Assembly (NCBI GenBank): GCA_903772945.1 | Contig: CAICTM010000308.1 | Location: 1-64,000, forward strand | From: Seminavis robusta | Lineage: Eukaryota; Bacillariophyta; Bacillariophyceae; Naviculales; Naviculaceae | Length of the DNA stretch: 64,000 nucleotides | Direction of reading: 5' to 3' | In this document: positions 1-10,294 of the stretch, piece by piece | Position numbering within the stretch: position 1 is the stretch's first letter | Layout of the letters: each line of letters opens with the position of its first letter | Notes under the pieces: generated by a model | Database searches by the model: none | The model's input: the letters and a program-made list of their open reading frames with translations, nothing else | Told to the model about the DNA's origin: nothing | Program-made: the position numbers and the translations under genes

Positions 1-96
1 TGGGCCTCCTGTGGAACGAGAACAACCAGCTGGAGGATCAGGAGTTTGACGAGGACGAGGTTGTCTTTGATGCGAACGGAGAAGAGATCTTGCAAG
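1..96 (+). CDS. Partial exon of unrecognised acidic protein
   Basis: Reading from base 3, an open frame rich in Asp/Glu/Asn (about 31 residues, containing DEDEVVFDANGEEIL) runs to a good donor, GTGAGT, beginning at 97. The gene starts outside the window. A possible continuation uses acceptors near 202 and 306 and ends at a TGA near 385, but that stretch has no protein-like character I recognise, so I do not include it. No family can be named. Confidence 0.35.
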
Positions 97-425
97 GTGA
101 GTTCTTGTGCTGTTGTTGCCTCTTTTCTTTTGGTCTCCTTTCTAACTGTTGCCATTTTTGGATTCCAAGGTGGAGATTGAGTGCAAGTATTGTCTGTTGC
201 AGGGGATGCAACAGTGGGAATTGTTGTGGTGTTTGTGTCAAGCTATTTTGCTTGGCCTTTTGGTGAGTCTGTGGCCCTGTTTTGACTGTCTTTTTATCTT
301 TGCAGAACTTTGCGAATCCTCACTCTCTGTCAGTTTGTTTACATTCTATCTAAATTGTGACGAAGTCATCTGCCGGCAGCTGTGATTCAGCTTCCAAAGG
401 ATCGGCATGTGGCTTCTTCACTGGT

Positions 426-520
426 GATCTTCAGTGGCACAAAGCTCACACTTCCCCCCCCAGTTTGATGACTGGTTGAACTGTGTGGCGTCGTGGGAGC
501 TTTGTGCCACTGAGAAGATC
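426..520. repeat. Imperfect inverted repeat
   Basis: The arm at 426-447 and the arm at 497-520 are reverse complements over about 22 bases, with a two-base insertion in the right arm. The loop is about 50 bases. Transcribed RNA would form a stable hairpin. Function unknown. Confidence 0.7.
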
Positions 521-768
521 TTTTGCAACAGTGACTGATGGGATCTTTTGCGAGGGACGTGACGAGGCGACGGAGTGAAGGGATGCGGGATGAATCTCAC
601 CAGTTGGTGGGTGTCTTACTGGTTTGATGGTGGATTGCTTGTGACGGAAAGCATCTCTTTACAGTGGTCAAAAGTGTTTGGTCGATTGACTGTAACTCGT
701 TTCGCGGAAGTGTGATTGAGTGTGACTTAAAGAAACGGCTTGCCTTTTTCAATCCCGATTGGGAAAAA

Positions 769-820
769 ATGTCTCGGATTCGCCAAGAAATGTCTCGGAT
801 TCGCCAAGAAATGTCTCGGA
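769..820 (+). repeat. 21-bp tandem repeat, about 2.5 copies
   Basis: The unit begins ATGTCTCGGATTCGCC. Two identical copies (769-789 and 790-810) are followed by a partial third. The unit length is a multiple of three, but no gene is supported here. Confidence 0.85.
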
Positions 821-2287
821 CGCGAGGCGAGCCTCACTTTATTTCAAAATCAGTTTCAAAAGTACATTAAACTCAATAGAAAATCATTCCATTTGCGACA
901 ACTTGATCATGCTCTAGCATCACCAGTTTACACTCTATGACATTGTTACCCATAGTCCATCCTGGGTTTTACACCTCCCTTGACACGATGCAGCAGTCAA
1001 AGCAGCCACTGGGGCCACTTGAAAATTTCATTACCCATACCTTTCAATGCGTCGGTACCCATTCTTATCGCATCGCACCATGTTACCACCGAGTTTACCA
1101 AGCTATGTCACATAAGACCAACAATTGTAAGATGTATGGGCTCAAGCCGTCCGACTGTCCGACTCATCTGTCAACGGTCGCTTAACATCTCCGGAGAAGC
1201 AAGTATTTAACAAAAGCTCTGCGATGGCGTGGTTCGCAGGCTGAAATCTGTGGCCACGTGCCACTCTGCGAACCGCATTCATCGCATTAATTCCGGTGAC
1301 AGGTTTCATTTAACACGTCATCTTGCACTTTTTTCTGGTCGATAAGAGGGTATTATTGACGCAATGGGGATTCCATTAATTGTAATGTTGCTTGGCGATG
1401 GCCGTGTGAGGCTCATCAGACTTGAAACTCGTTGACGAGTTTGTACAAATAAATTCCGTGCTCGTTTTTTACAGAACTCCTCCTGCATCCCAAAAAGAAC
1501 GTGATTGAAACTTTAAAAGTACAATAATAAATAATAATAGTAAGTAGACTACATGTAGAAAGGAATGATTCGATTCAATCGAATGATGCAGCTGCCGGTA
1601 TGATGCACAGCATGCGCTGTCTAACGCCTCTAACTCCTGCTCTGTCCGTGTGTCTTTAAATCTTTTTGAAAGCAAGGAACTGGACTTCAACTCTCTGGGT
1701 CCTTTAAGAAACAGAGGTCACGTGATGTTCCAACCAATTTGTCAATAGAACTGAAGATTCTCGGTTGGCTACCGCGGTACCTCCTGGACGCTGGAGTGAG
1801 CCCGTGAGCCCAAATCGCAACCAGCCCCAAGATGTAACGCAATAAAAGAGGGGCAGAAAATCTGCGGAGTAGGAGTGCTGAGTGCTGAGTGCCGGTACTC
1901 GGAGTACGGTACTAGTACTCCATAGTAAAGAGTGAGATTGTGGTAGCAGACGAGGATTTAACACCAAGTATCCATATATTTCCCTGCAACTTGCAATCGA
2001 CTGAGGTTTCAGTTAAAAAGTTGCAGTTGACAGTTGCCAATTAATTTGCCGATGTTGTTGTACTGTTTTGGATGTTCCAGAAAGCATTGCTGGCAAAAAG
2101 AAAAACAGGAACACGAGCAATCTTGCATTGCCAAAGCAAAACAGGAACAAAAGATCGGGGGTTCGATTCGGCAACTCAAAACCAAAACATTGCACAATTC
2201 AAAACCAAACATCGCATAATTTCGAGTTTCCAGCCAAGAATTCGTTTTCGAGTTTCATCCACACCGCAACCCACGAAAACCTTCACC

Positions 2288-3799
2288 ATGGACTTGACCA
2301 AAACGCAACCTCAACGCCGAAGCTCCAAGGAATGGGCAACCGTCTATGCGCAACCCTTCTTCTATGGTGCCATCACTCGTTTGCCCTTCATCTACTTTGT
2401 GATCCACATGCGTTTTGCATTCGGATTGGATTGGAACTTGGTTGGTATTTTCGTTGGCTGTTACCAAGCAGCACGTGTTGTCACCAGCATTGCATCCATC
2501 TTTCGGCCAGGAGCTGCCCATGCCATCGGGACAGCCGTTGGATTGGCCGGCAACCTTCTTGTCATTGGGTCCAGCAAGGACAATCAAACCAACATCATCA
2601 TTGGAACCATTCTGGTTGGATCTTCTGAGACCCTTGCTGCCATGCAGACCTATGTGAAACAACAATTTGGAGGTTCCTTGAACCAACTTGAGTTCAAGCT
2701 GAAGGTGCAATATGCTGCTGTTATGGTTGGAGTGACATTTGCCTTTGCCTTTGGTGGATTCATCTATGACCACTTTGGTATTGATGGAGTTGCAACCTTC
2801 GGTGCCATCATGTCAGTGTCAGAACTTCTCTCCCTTGCCTGGTATTGGTTCCCTGAATGTGGAGGACAAGCGGAGCCGCTGGATGAAACTGCACACGATG
2901 ACAGTGGTCACACTGACTCGCCTCCCCAAGATGGTGAGGAAGGCACCTTGAGCTCTGGTTCCTCGGACAAAGAGGATGATCCCATCACGCAGGCCCTTGA
3001 TAGCTACTCTGAGTCGGGCATGGGTGCCAACTACCTCACCTATGCCCTTCTCGTCACATTTGGTATGGAGGCCATCACCATTGGATACAATCTTGCCGTC
3101 AGCCCTGTCTACATTACTGAAGTCTTCGAAATGAGCACAACTGTCATTGGTGGTCTCTTGGCAGCTGGTGCTGCCTTTGGAACCATCACTACCATGCTGA
3201 TTGCTCTCCCCAAGCAAGGGCGTGTCTTGATGGAGAAGTGGTTGCCGTCTCCTCTGCACTTCCTGGTTGCGATGACTGGTATCTCTGTTGCTGTCTTGGT
3301 CGCTGCCACTCCTGTCTTCCCTGTTCACGTTGTTGGACTGCTGATGCTCATGGGCTTCAATGATCTGGCAGCTCTGCTTCTCAATGAGCTTCAAGGTTCC
3401 ATCACAAGTTCCAAGGCCTACTCTACCATTGGTCCCATGGGACAGGTTGTTCGCCGTACTGGGAATGTGCTTACAGCCGTCTCCGGGCCCATCTTCTTTG
3501 GCATCTTTCCTCAGCTTCCCTACATTGTGGCAGGTTCCATCACTGCCATTTGGACCATCCTATTGACCATCATTATCCGACACCGTTCCAAGGACAATCA
3601 AGATATGTTGGACCACAGCAATCTGGATGCTTCTGTTTCATCATTCTATGCCAGCACGACATTTTCACGAAGGGAAATCATTGCCAGACAGGTCAAGAAA
3701 GGGCGCATTTTGCCAGATGAAGGAGAGGCCAATGACGACGAAGTGCTCATTTTTGAACCTGACTTTGTGTCCCAGGTTGTTACAGAATGCGAGTGCTGA
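2288..3799 (+). CDS. MFS-type membrane transporter, copy 1
   Basis: A 503-residue multi-pass membrane protein, single exon. The ATG at 2288 lies in a CACCATGG context and gives an N-terminus (MDLTKTQPQRR) aligned with the paralog at 8567-10294. Two blocks of hydrophobic segments (about residues 20-195 and 240-440) are separated by an acidic, Ser-rich central loop, the usual 6+6 layout of the major facilitator superfamily. The helices are nearly identical to the paralog; the central loop and the C-terminal tail differ. The tail is cytoplasmic-looking and ends in ECEC. The substrate cannot be told from the sequence. MFS membership is inferred from topology and from Gly/Pro-rich helices, so another 12-helix carrier family is possible. 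Confidence 0.8.
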   Translation: MDLTKTQPQRRSSKEWATVYAQPFFYGAITRLPFIYFVIHMRFAFGLDWNLVGIFVGCYQAARVVTSIASIFRPGAAHAIGTAVGLAGNLLVIGSSKDNQTNIIIGTILVGSSETLAAMQTYVKQQFGGSLNQLEFKLKVQYAAVMVGVTFAFAFGGFIYDHFGIDGVATFGAIMSVSELLSLAWYWFPECGGQAEPLDETAHDDSGHTDSPPQDGEEGTLSSGSSDKEDDPITQALDSYSESGMGANYLTYALLVTFGMEAITIGYNLAVSPVYITEVFEMSTTVIGGLLAAGAAFGTITTMLIALPKQGRVLMEKWLPSPLHFLVAMTGISVAVLVAATPVFPVHVVGLLMLMGFNDLAALLLNELQGSITSSKAYSTIGPMGQVVRRTGNVLTAVSGPIFFGIFPQLPYIVAGSITAIWTILLTIIIRHRSKDNQDMLDHSNLDASVSSFYASTTFSRREIIARQVKKGRILPDEGEANDDEVLIFEPDFVSQVVTECEC

Positions 3800-4177
3800 A
3801 GACCCGCAAAGCTAAAAAAATCTCTCCCTCGAATAGAGTGCGTAAGTACACTTCCATCTAAACTTAAACTAGAAACGCTTGCATCGGTACTTTCCTTCTA
3901 CACTACATTACATTACAACCGCCTTCTTCCGTTGGGCTCTGCGCTGCTTCCATTGGAAAGGGTGGGAGGATTGATGAGGGAAACAGCAGACCCTTCGTTC
4001 TTCCCACGGTGGCTTTCAGGATCTTGTAAGCGAGGGTAGGAACATGGACATGAAGGGGTTGGCGAAGCTTCCAAGGATAGGGATACCGTACCGGTAGATC
4101 CTGTGGTTCCGCGTACGGAAGTGCCATTGCTAACGAGAAAGCAACCACCACACCACCACCCCAAAAGCTGAGCAACA
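3800..4177. other. Intergenic, 3' end of MFS gene and sulfotransferase promoter
   Basis: No gene. It contains a TACCGGTA palindrome near 4088 and CACCACCACACC runs just before the ATG at 4178. Confidence 0.5.
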
Positions 4178-5637
4178 ATGGTCGCGGTAGCATCTCCCAA
4201 ACTGCGAAAGGAACAAGAAAGCAAGGAGTTGAAGATCTTTGTAGTGACAGTAACGGGGATTCTGCTGGTGCTGGCTGGGCTTTTCTTTGGTCTCTCTTTG
4301 GGAAAGAGAAGGCAGGGCTCAAGAAGCAGTGGTCAAGGTTTCAAGTTGCTGCCGACGCCATCAAAGACCGCCAGAGAGGAATGGCCTCCATTGTCAGCAG
4401 TCTATGACGGGCAAAAGGTGATTTCAGATCCACAGTTCCTGTTGGATTTTGCGATCATTGGGTTTGAAAAGAGTGGTTCTAGCACGTTTATGCAATGGCT
4501 GGGGGCGCATCCACAAGTTCAATGCTTCCAAGAAGAGATTTATGACCTTTATCAGAACAAAACGGGGGCCATGGTGTGGAGGCTCCACACACAGTTAAAG
4601 CCTGGTTTTGAATACAAGCGAGGCTACAAGAGCCCTGGGGATATCTTTCTGGCCAACACAATCCACCTTTTGGACGAATACTTTCCCAAGACAAGACTTA
4701 TACTTTCACTTCGTCACCCAATTCTCTACGTAAGTTCCCTACATACTCGGTTTTCCCGATGAAAAAAGCCATCAAATGAATGTTGCCAATAACCGATACT
4801 GCGTTCCTTCTTCCTCATCTATTTTGCAGTACCAATCCATCTACAACTGTGAGTGCATCCTTGGAATTGGCGACCCCCCATTGCCAATTGCATGCTCACC
4901 CCCGGCTTGCCTGCCTCTTCTGCATGATTGTAATCAGTTCGAATTCAGAACCTTCCCAACCCAGACGATCCCTTTCACACACCATTGGAAGGAATTGGGG
5001 AATGCAAAAACACATATCCAGGATGTACGTATGGTTTGTTGCCATTCGTGTATGTTCATGTCGCTCGATCTCTAGCCCTCCTTACTGACAACTGCCTTCC
5101 ATCATATCCTTTCCAGATGTTTGTACAAACCATGCCAATTATGCGCAATACATATACCGATTGGGAAAGACCCTGTCCCGATTTCCCACGGAAACCGAAC
5201 AGGCCATTATAGACGAAAAACCACGGTCCGCCGCCAAGGCTCGGGTGACACGGAATCTCATCTTTGTGGTTGAAATCAGCCAGCTTAAAGACGACAATGC
5301 ACTCCGCAGACAACAACTCAAGGAGGATCTGAGAGACTTTTTGGGCTTGGACAGTGATCTTCCGGACGAAATTCCAAAAGTGGTCCCTGGCAAAAAGTGG
5401 CCCGCGGATGTGCAGGCGATCAAAGACAAGCGCAAAATGAACATTTGCGAAGATCAATACATTCCTTTGAGAGAGGACATCATGAGAGTGTCGAAACAGA
5501 CGGCAACCTGGATCTTGGAAAGCTTTATCCAGTCGGACGATGTCTTTGTGTCAACTCCCGAGTTCTTCGAACAATCCATAAAGAAATGGATGGAGGATCC
5601 TTGCGAAACCAAGACGCTGAGGGCCGCTTCGAAATAA
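4178..5637 (+). CDS. Golgi-type membrane sulfotransferase, four exons
   Basis: Predicted exons 4178-4729, 4830-4848, 4938-5024 and 5117-5637 join in phase to 392 residues. After a short basic cytoplasmic tail comes one transmembrane helix (about 19-41), giving a type II Golgi orientation. The 5'-phosphosulfate-binding loop is IGFEKSGSSTFMQWLG (94-109) and the 3'-phosphate-binding strand is RLILSLRHP (173-181). Such enzymes move sulfate from PAPS to carbohydrate or tyrosine hydroxyls of secreted or cell-wall material. The 19-base second exon was placed by phase: it and exon 3 give a typical region (YNFRIQNLPNPDDPF) that intron read-through would not. The acceptor substrate is unknown. The gene lies between the two MFS copies. 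Confidence 0.85.
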
Positions 5638-6705
5638 TCGGCATCTGTAACCTAGAAATCTAAACGTAGTCTCGGAGTGATCCCGTGGGGATGGGATGGT
5701 AATTCGGTTCGCCCAAAACAGCACCATTCGGTGGTTTTGTCATGGAATCACACTCAAGCGGGTCCCGCCCGTCTTCAGAAGCAACTCTGTCGTAGCTGAG
5801 CCGTGCTGTTGTCTACTAACGACTGCCGAAAGCCGAGTCTCGGTCTGTCGTTGGTCAATTTAGACGTTTACTACCTGTATGACATAGTAGCTACCAGCTG
5901 TAAGACTGGTTCCATTGCTCAAGACAGGTTTCATCCAAAAAGCAGGCTAAGAACACAGCAAAATGAAAGCAGGATTTGTCAGAATAAATAAATATTTGAA
6001 ACTTTGAAAACTGCTTGGAGGAACATCTGCGAAATGGGGTATTTTGTGATTTTATTGAAATTAAACCTACCCCAGATCCATAAAACAACAGGTTACAATG
6101 GAACCAGTCTTCTGGCTGGTAGGTAGGTCTGAGCAACCGTACCGGTACCTATATGTCCGTGCAAAGTTAGCTATTAGTGGCCCACGGCCCACTCAGTGAG
6201 GCAGCGCACAATCGGGTGGGCGGAAAGGCTAGCTAGAAGGGCTTGCGCTAGCTAGCTAGTAGTAGTACCATGGTACCGGTAGGGTACAGTTCTGTACGAA
6301 GCAGCCAAACAAGCGATCCACACGTTAGCAATCGATTCCCACGCTCAAACACCACTCAAAGATCAATGCCCCACTGCATAATTGTACTTAAAAACTGATA
6401 CTCCCAACTATTCCCCGACTCGAGCAAGACATGCATAGCTAGCTAGTACAGTCGTATGCAGCAGTGGACTGTGGTGGGTGGTGGCTACCGGTAGCTAATT
6501 AGGTGGGGTGGTCGGAGGACGACTGTCCACTCCACACCGAAGCCCTGCCAAAAGATTGTGTTTCCCGCCTTTCGCAAAGCTTGACATCGGGCTAAGAGAA
6601 GTAATCTGAGCAGCGGCCAAAGGATCTCTTCGCGTCATATTCAACGGTACCGTTCCTCCTCCAGTTCGAGACTCTCACAATAGACAACACAAAAGCAGCA
6701 AGACG
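5638..6705. other. Intergenic region, promoter side of the VWA gene
   Basis: No gene seen. It has repeated CTAGCTAG runs (6228-6257, 6437-6446) and several TACCGGTA palindromes (6142, 6267, 6486). The last 50 bases before 6706 are A-rich, as expected of a leader. Confidence 0.5.
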
Positions 6706-8255
6706 ATGGGAGAAGTCCCCACCGCCCCTTTCGCCCAGGCGAAGCCTCTGGATGACGCTGAAATCTTTGTCCAGGCGCGACCTGTTCCATTTGTCATGCC
6801 GACGACAGCGGCACCAGTCAACCCATTATGCGCGCCAACAACCACGAGCCTTCAGTCTTCAGGGCGCTCACCGTATCGGCTAATTGGAGATCACAGTGTG
6901 GCCCGGCTCAGAGGAGAAGGATACACCAACGGTAAGCCGCAGCTGCTTTTCTTTTTTTTTGCGAGGGTCCGTTGTCGTCATGCCAATGAGCATCCCCATT
7001 CCGTCGCTCCCACCAGGCCTGATCCAGACATTGGCAGAACTGAAGCAAACCGTGGCGAAGCAGGTATGAGAATTTTGAGTGCAATGGGGCAAGGCGGCCA
7101 TGAAAGAAGGGCTGACATCTTGTGTTGTTTTCTTGCAACAGGTGTGGATCGTAGATGACTCGGGCTCTATGCTCTCCTATGATGGCAAGCTAATCCAAGG
7201 AGAAGGTCTTCCAAAGTTTACAAAGTGCACGCGTTGGGAAGAGCTACAGCAAACTGTCATTGAACACATCAAACTTGCAGGAGCCCTGCAGCTCCCGACC
7301 AGCATTCGGGTGAGTTGGCTGCTTTGTCCGCCTTGTCCGTGGTGTTCCTGGAAATGCTAACCTACCCTGTAGCTTTTGAACCGCAAGGAGAGAGACCTCA
7401 ACATATGTCTGATACCTGGCAGCAATGTCGAGCATGACGTCGAGCACTGCGTGGACGTCTTGTGGAAGAGCGGGCCCAATGCTGGCACGCCCTTGAAGCG
7501 CCACATCGTGGAAGTTCGTCGTGACGTGGAGAACAGGAAAGGGGAGTTGGAGGCCGCGGGCAAGGTGGTCTCCATTGTCATCGCGACTGATGGTCTGCCC
7601 ACGGATGCTTCCCACGAAGATTTTGTGGATGAGCTGAGGAGATTCAGAGACCTACCGGTGAGGATCGTCATCCGCCTGTGCACCGACGAGAACGATGTCG
7701 TGCAGTATTATAATGAGTTGGACAAAGAACTCGAGTACTCTGTCGATGTCATCGACGATTTCCGAGGAGAAGCGGTGGAAGTGGCAAAGATGAACCCATG
7801 GTTGAACTATGGGCTGCCGCTGCACCGCGTCCGAGAGATGGGGATGAAACACAGAGTCATTGACCTGTTAGATGAACGGGCTTTGTCCAAGAACGAGTAC
7901 AAACTGGTGCGTACAAGGTGCAAGAGAACTAGCCAGCTGGGATTTGTTACCTCTTCCACTGACAGTTATGCGGCGCTTAACTCAACTTTCTCATCGTGGT
8001 TTCGGTCAATCGCAGCTGTGTTCGATTCTTTTCGGAGAGGAAGCCATGCTCCAAGCACCAAACCCGGCGAGAGAGTGGACAGCTTTCGTTGGCTATGTGG
8101 GCGCTCTGCAAAAGGAGGAACAACATCAGTGGGATCCCATCACAGCAACTGCAAAACCTTGGGTTGACTTTGGTGCTAGGAAAGGAAAATCCAAAGTCCT
8201 TAAGGCCAAGCGAATGGATGCCTCGGCTCCCCTGTTCGGTTGCTTTGGCTGGTGA
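6706..8255 (+). CDS. VWA-domain protein, five exons
   Basis: Predicted exons 6706-6931, 7017-7063, 7142-7309, 7373-7906 and 8016-8255 give 404 residues. A Pro/Ala-rich N-terminus is followed by a von Willebrand factor A domain whose metal-ion-dependent adhesion site is visible: IVDDSGSM (DxSxS, about residues 94-101), a Thr in AGTPL, and the Asp in ATDGLP. The C-terminal part (LLDERALS, ILFGEEA, QWDP, KPWVD) aligns with the intronless paralog at 51013-52272; that alignment also fixed the last intron. VWA domains bind protein partners through a divalent metal. With no other catalytic domain the role is unknown. The protein ends CFGW, with Cys at the same -4 place as the CaaX Cys of the paralog, but the last residues do not fit a prenylation consensus. 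Confidence 0.82.
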
Positions 8256-8566
8256 CAGCGTCCAAGCGGTACCGTACAACTGTACTAGTGGCTAGCCATG
8301 TGACAACTAGCTAGCGGTAATGTAAAAACTTGAAACAGAAACGAAGACCGTGAATATGTTGAAGGAGAATCTTAAAAGTTTTATGTAATATGACAAAGTA
8401 TTTATGTTCAGCCTTGGGCCTGGGTGTAGCTCTGGAAGGAGGGAATTCGGATAGTGAAGCGGGAAGCTTGGAGGTTCTTGTAGGTATATCAAAAACGGGA
8501 TCATTCCTTTGTGTGTCGTCTTGGAAGCGTGGAACATCTGGGAGGACCGGACAACCGAATGCTTCC
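8256..8566. other. Convergent 3' intergenic gap
   Basis: Space between the 3' ends of the VWA gene (+) and MFS copy 2 (-). CTAGCTAG and a GGTACCGT word near 8266 are present. No gene. Confidence 0.5.
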
Positions 8567-10294
8567 TTAGCACTCGAATTCTGTTAGTGCGTCCCATGAA
8601 AAGGCAGGGTCTGCTAATGCGTCCCATGAAAAGATAGCGCTGGGAGATTCGTTTTCTGGTACGAAGACTATCTCCTCTTCGCCAGCCTTAACTGGCACAG
8701 CAGCCTCAACATCAACCTGAACAGACCCAGATGAGAACCGCCCCATCTTAACCTGCCTGGCAATGATTTCCCTTCTCGAAAATGTTGTGCTATGATAGAA
8801 TGATGAAACAGACTTGTCGACAGGACTGTTTTCCAAGCGATCATGGGTGGCCTTGGAACGGTGTCGGATAATGAGACCCAATATGATGGTCCAGATGGCA
8901 GTGATGGAACCTGCCACAATGTAGGGAAGCTGAGGAAAGATGCCGAAGAAGATGGGACCAGAGACGGCTGTGAGGACATTTCCTGTACGCCGAACAACCT
9001 GCCCCAAGGGACCAATGGTAGAGTAGGCCTTGGAACTTGTGATGGAACCTTGAAGCTCATTAAGAAGCAGAGCTGCCAGATCATTGAAGCCCATGAGCAT
9101 CAGCAGACCAACAACGTGAACAGGGAAGACAGGAGTGGCAGCCACCAAGACGGCAACCGAGATACCTGTCATAGCTACCATGAAGCCAATGGGAGATGGC
9201 AACCACTTCTCCATTAAGGCACGTCCTTGCTTGGGGAGAGCAATCAGCATGGTTGTGATGGTTCCAAAGGCAGCACCTGCTGCCATGAGACCACCAATAA
9301 CAGTGGTGCTCATCTCAAAGACTTCAGTAATGTAGACAGGGCTGACGGCAAGATTGTATCCAATGGTGATGGCCTCCATACCAAAGGTGACAAGAAGGGC
9401 ATAGGTGAGGTAGTTAGCACCCATACCCGACTCAGAGTAACTGTCAAGGGCCTCTGTGATGGGATCACCCTCTGTATCCTTTGCAGCCAAAGAAGAAGAA
9501 GACGGCGACGCCTTTGCAATGGGACGACCCTCCTCGTCCCTTGCAGCCGAAGAAGACGAGTCCGAAGCGTCCGACGACATACTGCCCAAGGAAGCTTGGG
9601 TACTCTGGGCGTGCGCATCAGCATTGGTGGATTCGCTGGGGCATTCCCGGATTTTCTGGCTTTTCCGGCTTTCGTTAGACTGTTCCTGGCTTTGCTGTTG
9701 ATCCCTGCGTTCCAGGATCCAATAACAGACAATGGAGATGAGTTCTGATAAGGACATGATGGCACCAAAGGTTGCAACTCCGTTGATTCCAAAGTGATCA
9801 TAGATGAATCCACCAAAGGAGAAGGCAAATGTCACTCCAACCATGACAGCTGCATATTGCACCTTCAGTTTGAACTCAAGCTGGTTCAAGGAACCTCCAA
9901 ACTGTCGTTTCACATAGGTTTGCATGGCAGAAAGGGTTTCAGAAGATCCAACCAGAATGGTTCCAATGATGATGTTGGTTTGGTTGTCCGTGCTAGATGC
10001 AATGACAAGAAGGTTGCCGGCCAATCCAACAGCTGTCCCGATGGCATGGGCAGCTCCTGGCCGAAAGATGGATGCAATACTGGTGACAACACGTGCTGCT
10101 TGATAACAGCCAACGAAAATACCAACCAAGTTCCAATCCAATCCGAATGCAAAACGCATGTGGATCACAAAGTAGATGAAGGGCAAACGAGTGATGGCAC
10201 CATAGAAGAAGGGTTGCGCATAGACAGATGCATACTCTTTGGCCCTGCTAGGAGGGCCATGGTTTGGGGTTGGCTGCAGATGCTGAGAGCTCAT
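8567..10294 (-). CDS. MFS-type membrane transporter, copy 2
   Basis: A 575-residue single-exon protein, ATG at 10294, closely similar to 2288-3799 but inverted relative to it. Both helical blocks are conserved almost residue for residue. The central loop is about 60 residues longer and carries a tandem duplicated motif (SSSSAARDEEGRPIAKA then SSSSLAAKDTEGDPITEA). The tail is also longer and contains FSWDAL twice before the final EFEC. Change is thus confined to cytoplasmic-looking segments, which suggests a shared substrate but different regulation or trafficking. MFS assignment rests on the 6+6 topology. Confidence 0.8.
   Translation of the reverse strand: MSSQHLQPTPNHGPPSRAKEYASVYAQPFFYGAITRLPFIYFVIHMRFAFGLDWNLVGIFVGCYQAARVVTSIASIFRPGAAHAIGTAVGLAGNLLVIASSTDNQTNIIIGTILVGSSETLSAMQTYVKRQFGGSLNQLEFKLKVQYAAVMVGVTFAFSFGGFIYDHFGINGVATFGAIMSLSELISIVCYWILERRDQQQSQEQSNESRKSQKIRECPSESTNADAHAQSTQASLGSMSSDASDSSSSAARDEEGRPIAKASPSSSSLAAKDTEGDPITEALDSYSESGMGANYLTYALLVTFGMEAITIGYNLAVSPVYITEVFEMSTTVIGGLMAAGAAFGTITTMLIALPKQGRALMEKWLPSPIGFMVAMTGISVAVLVAATPVFPVHVVGLLMLMGFNDLAALLLNELQGSITSSKAYSTIGPLGQVVRRTGNVLTAVSGPIFFGIFPQLPYIVAGSITAIWTIILGLIIRHRSKATHDRLENSPVDKSVSSFYHSTTFSRREIIARQVKMGRFSSGSVQVDVEAAVPVKAGEEEIVFVPENESPSAIFSWDALADPAFSWDALTEFEC

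Larger units (their letters stand above)
97..2287. other. Intergenic stretch with small repeats
   Basis: No supported gene. It holds an inverted repeat (426-520), a 21-bp tandem repeat (769-820), a GAGTGCTGAGT-type short repeat near 1875, and the likely 5' leader of the MFS gene (about 2050-2287). The frame upstream of 2288 stays open from an ATG at 2072, but that segment has repeated AAAACAGGAAC and CAAAACC words and looks like leader, not protein. Confidence 0.5.

Noticed and set aside
2150-2175. GGTTCGATTC word resembling a tRNA B box
   Set aside because: No T-stem pairing, no A box and no cloverleaf around it.
2072-2287. 72-codon N-terminal extension of MFS copy 1
   Set aside because: Repetitive leader-like sequence, absent in the paralog; the ATG at 2288 aligns with the paralog start.
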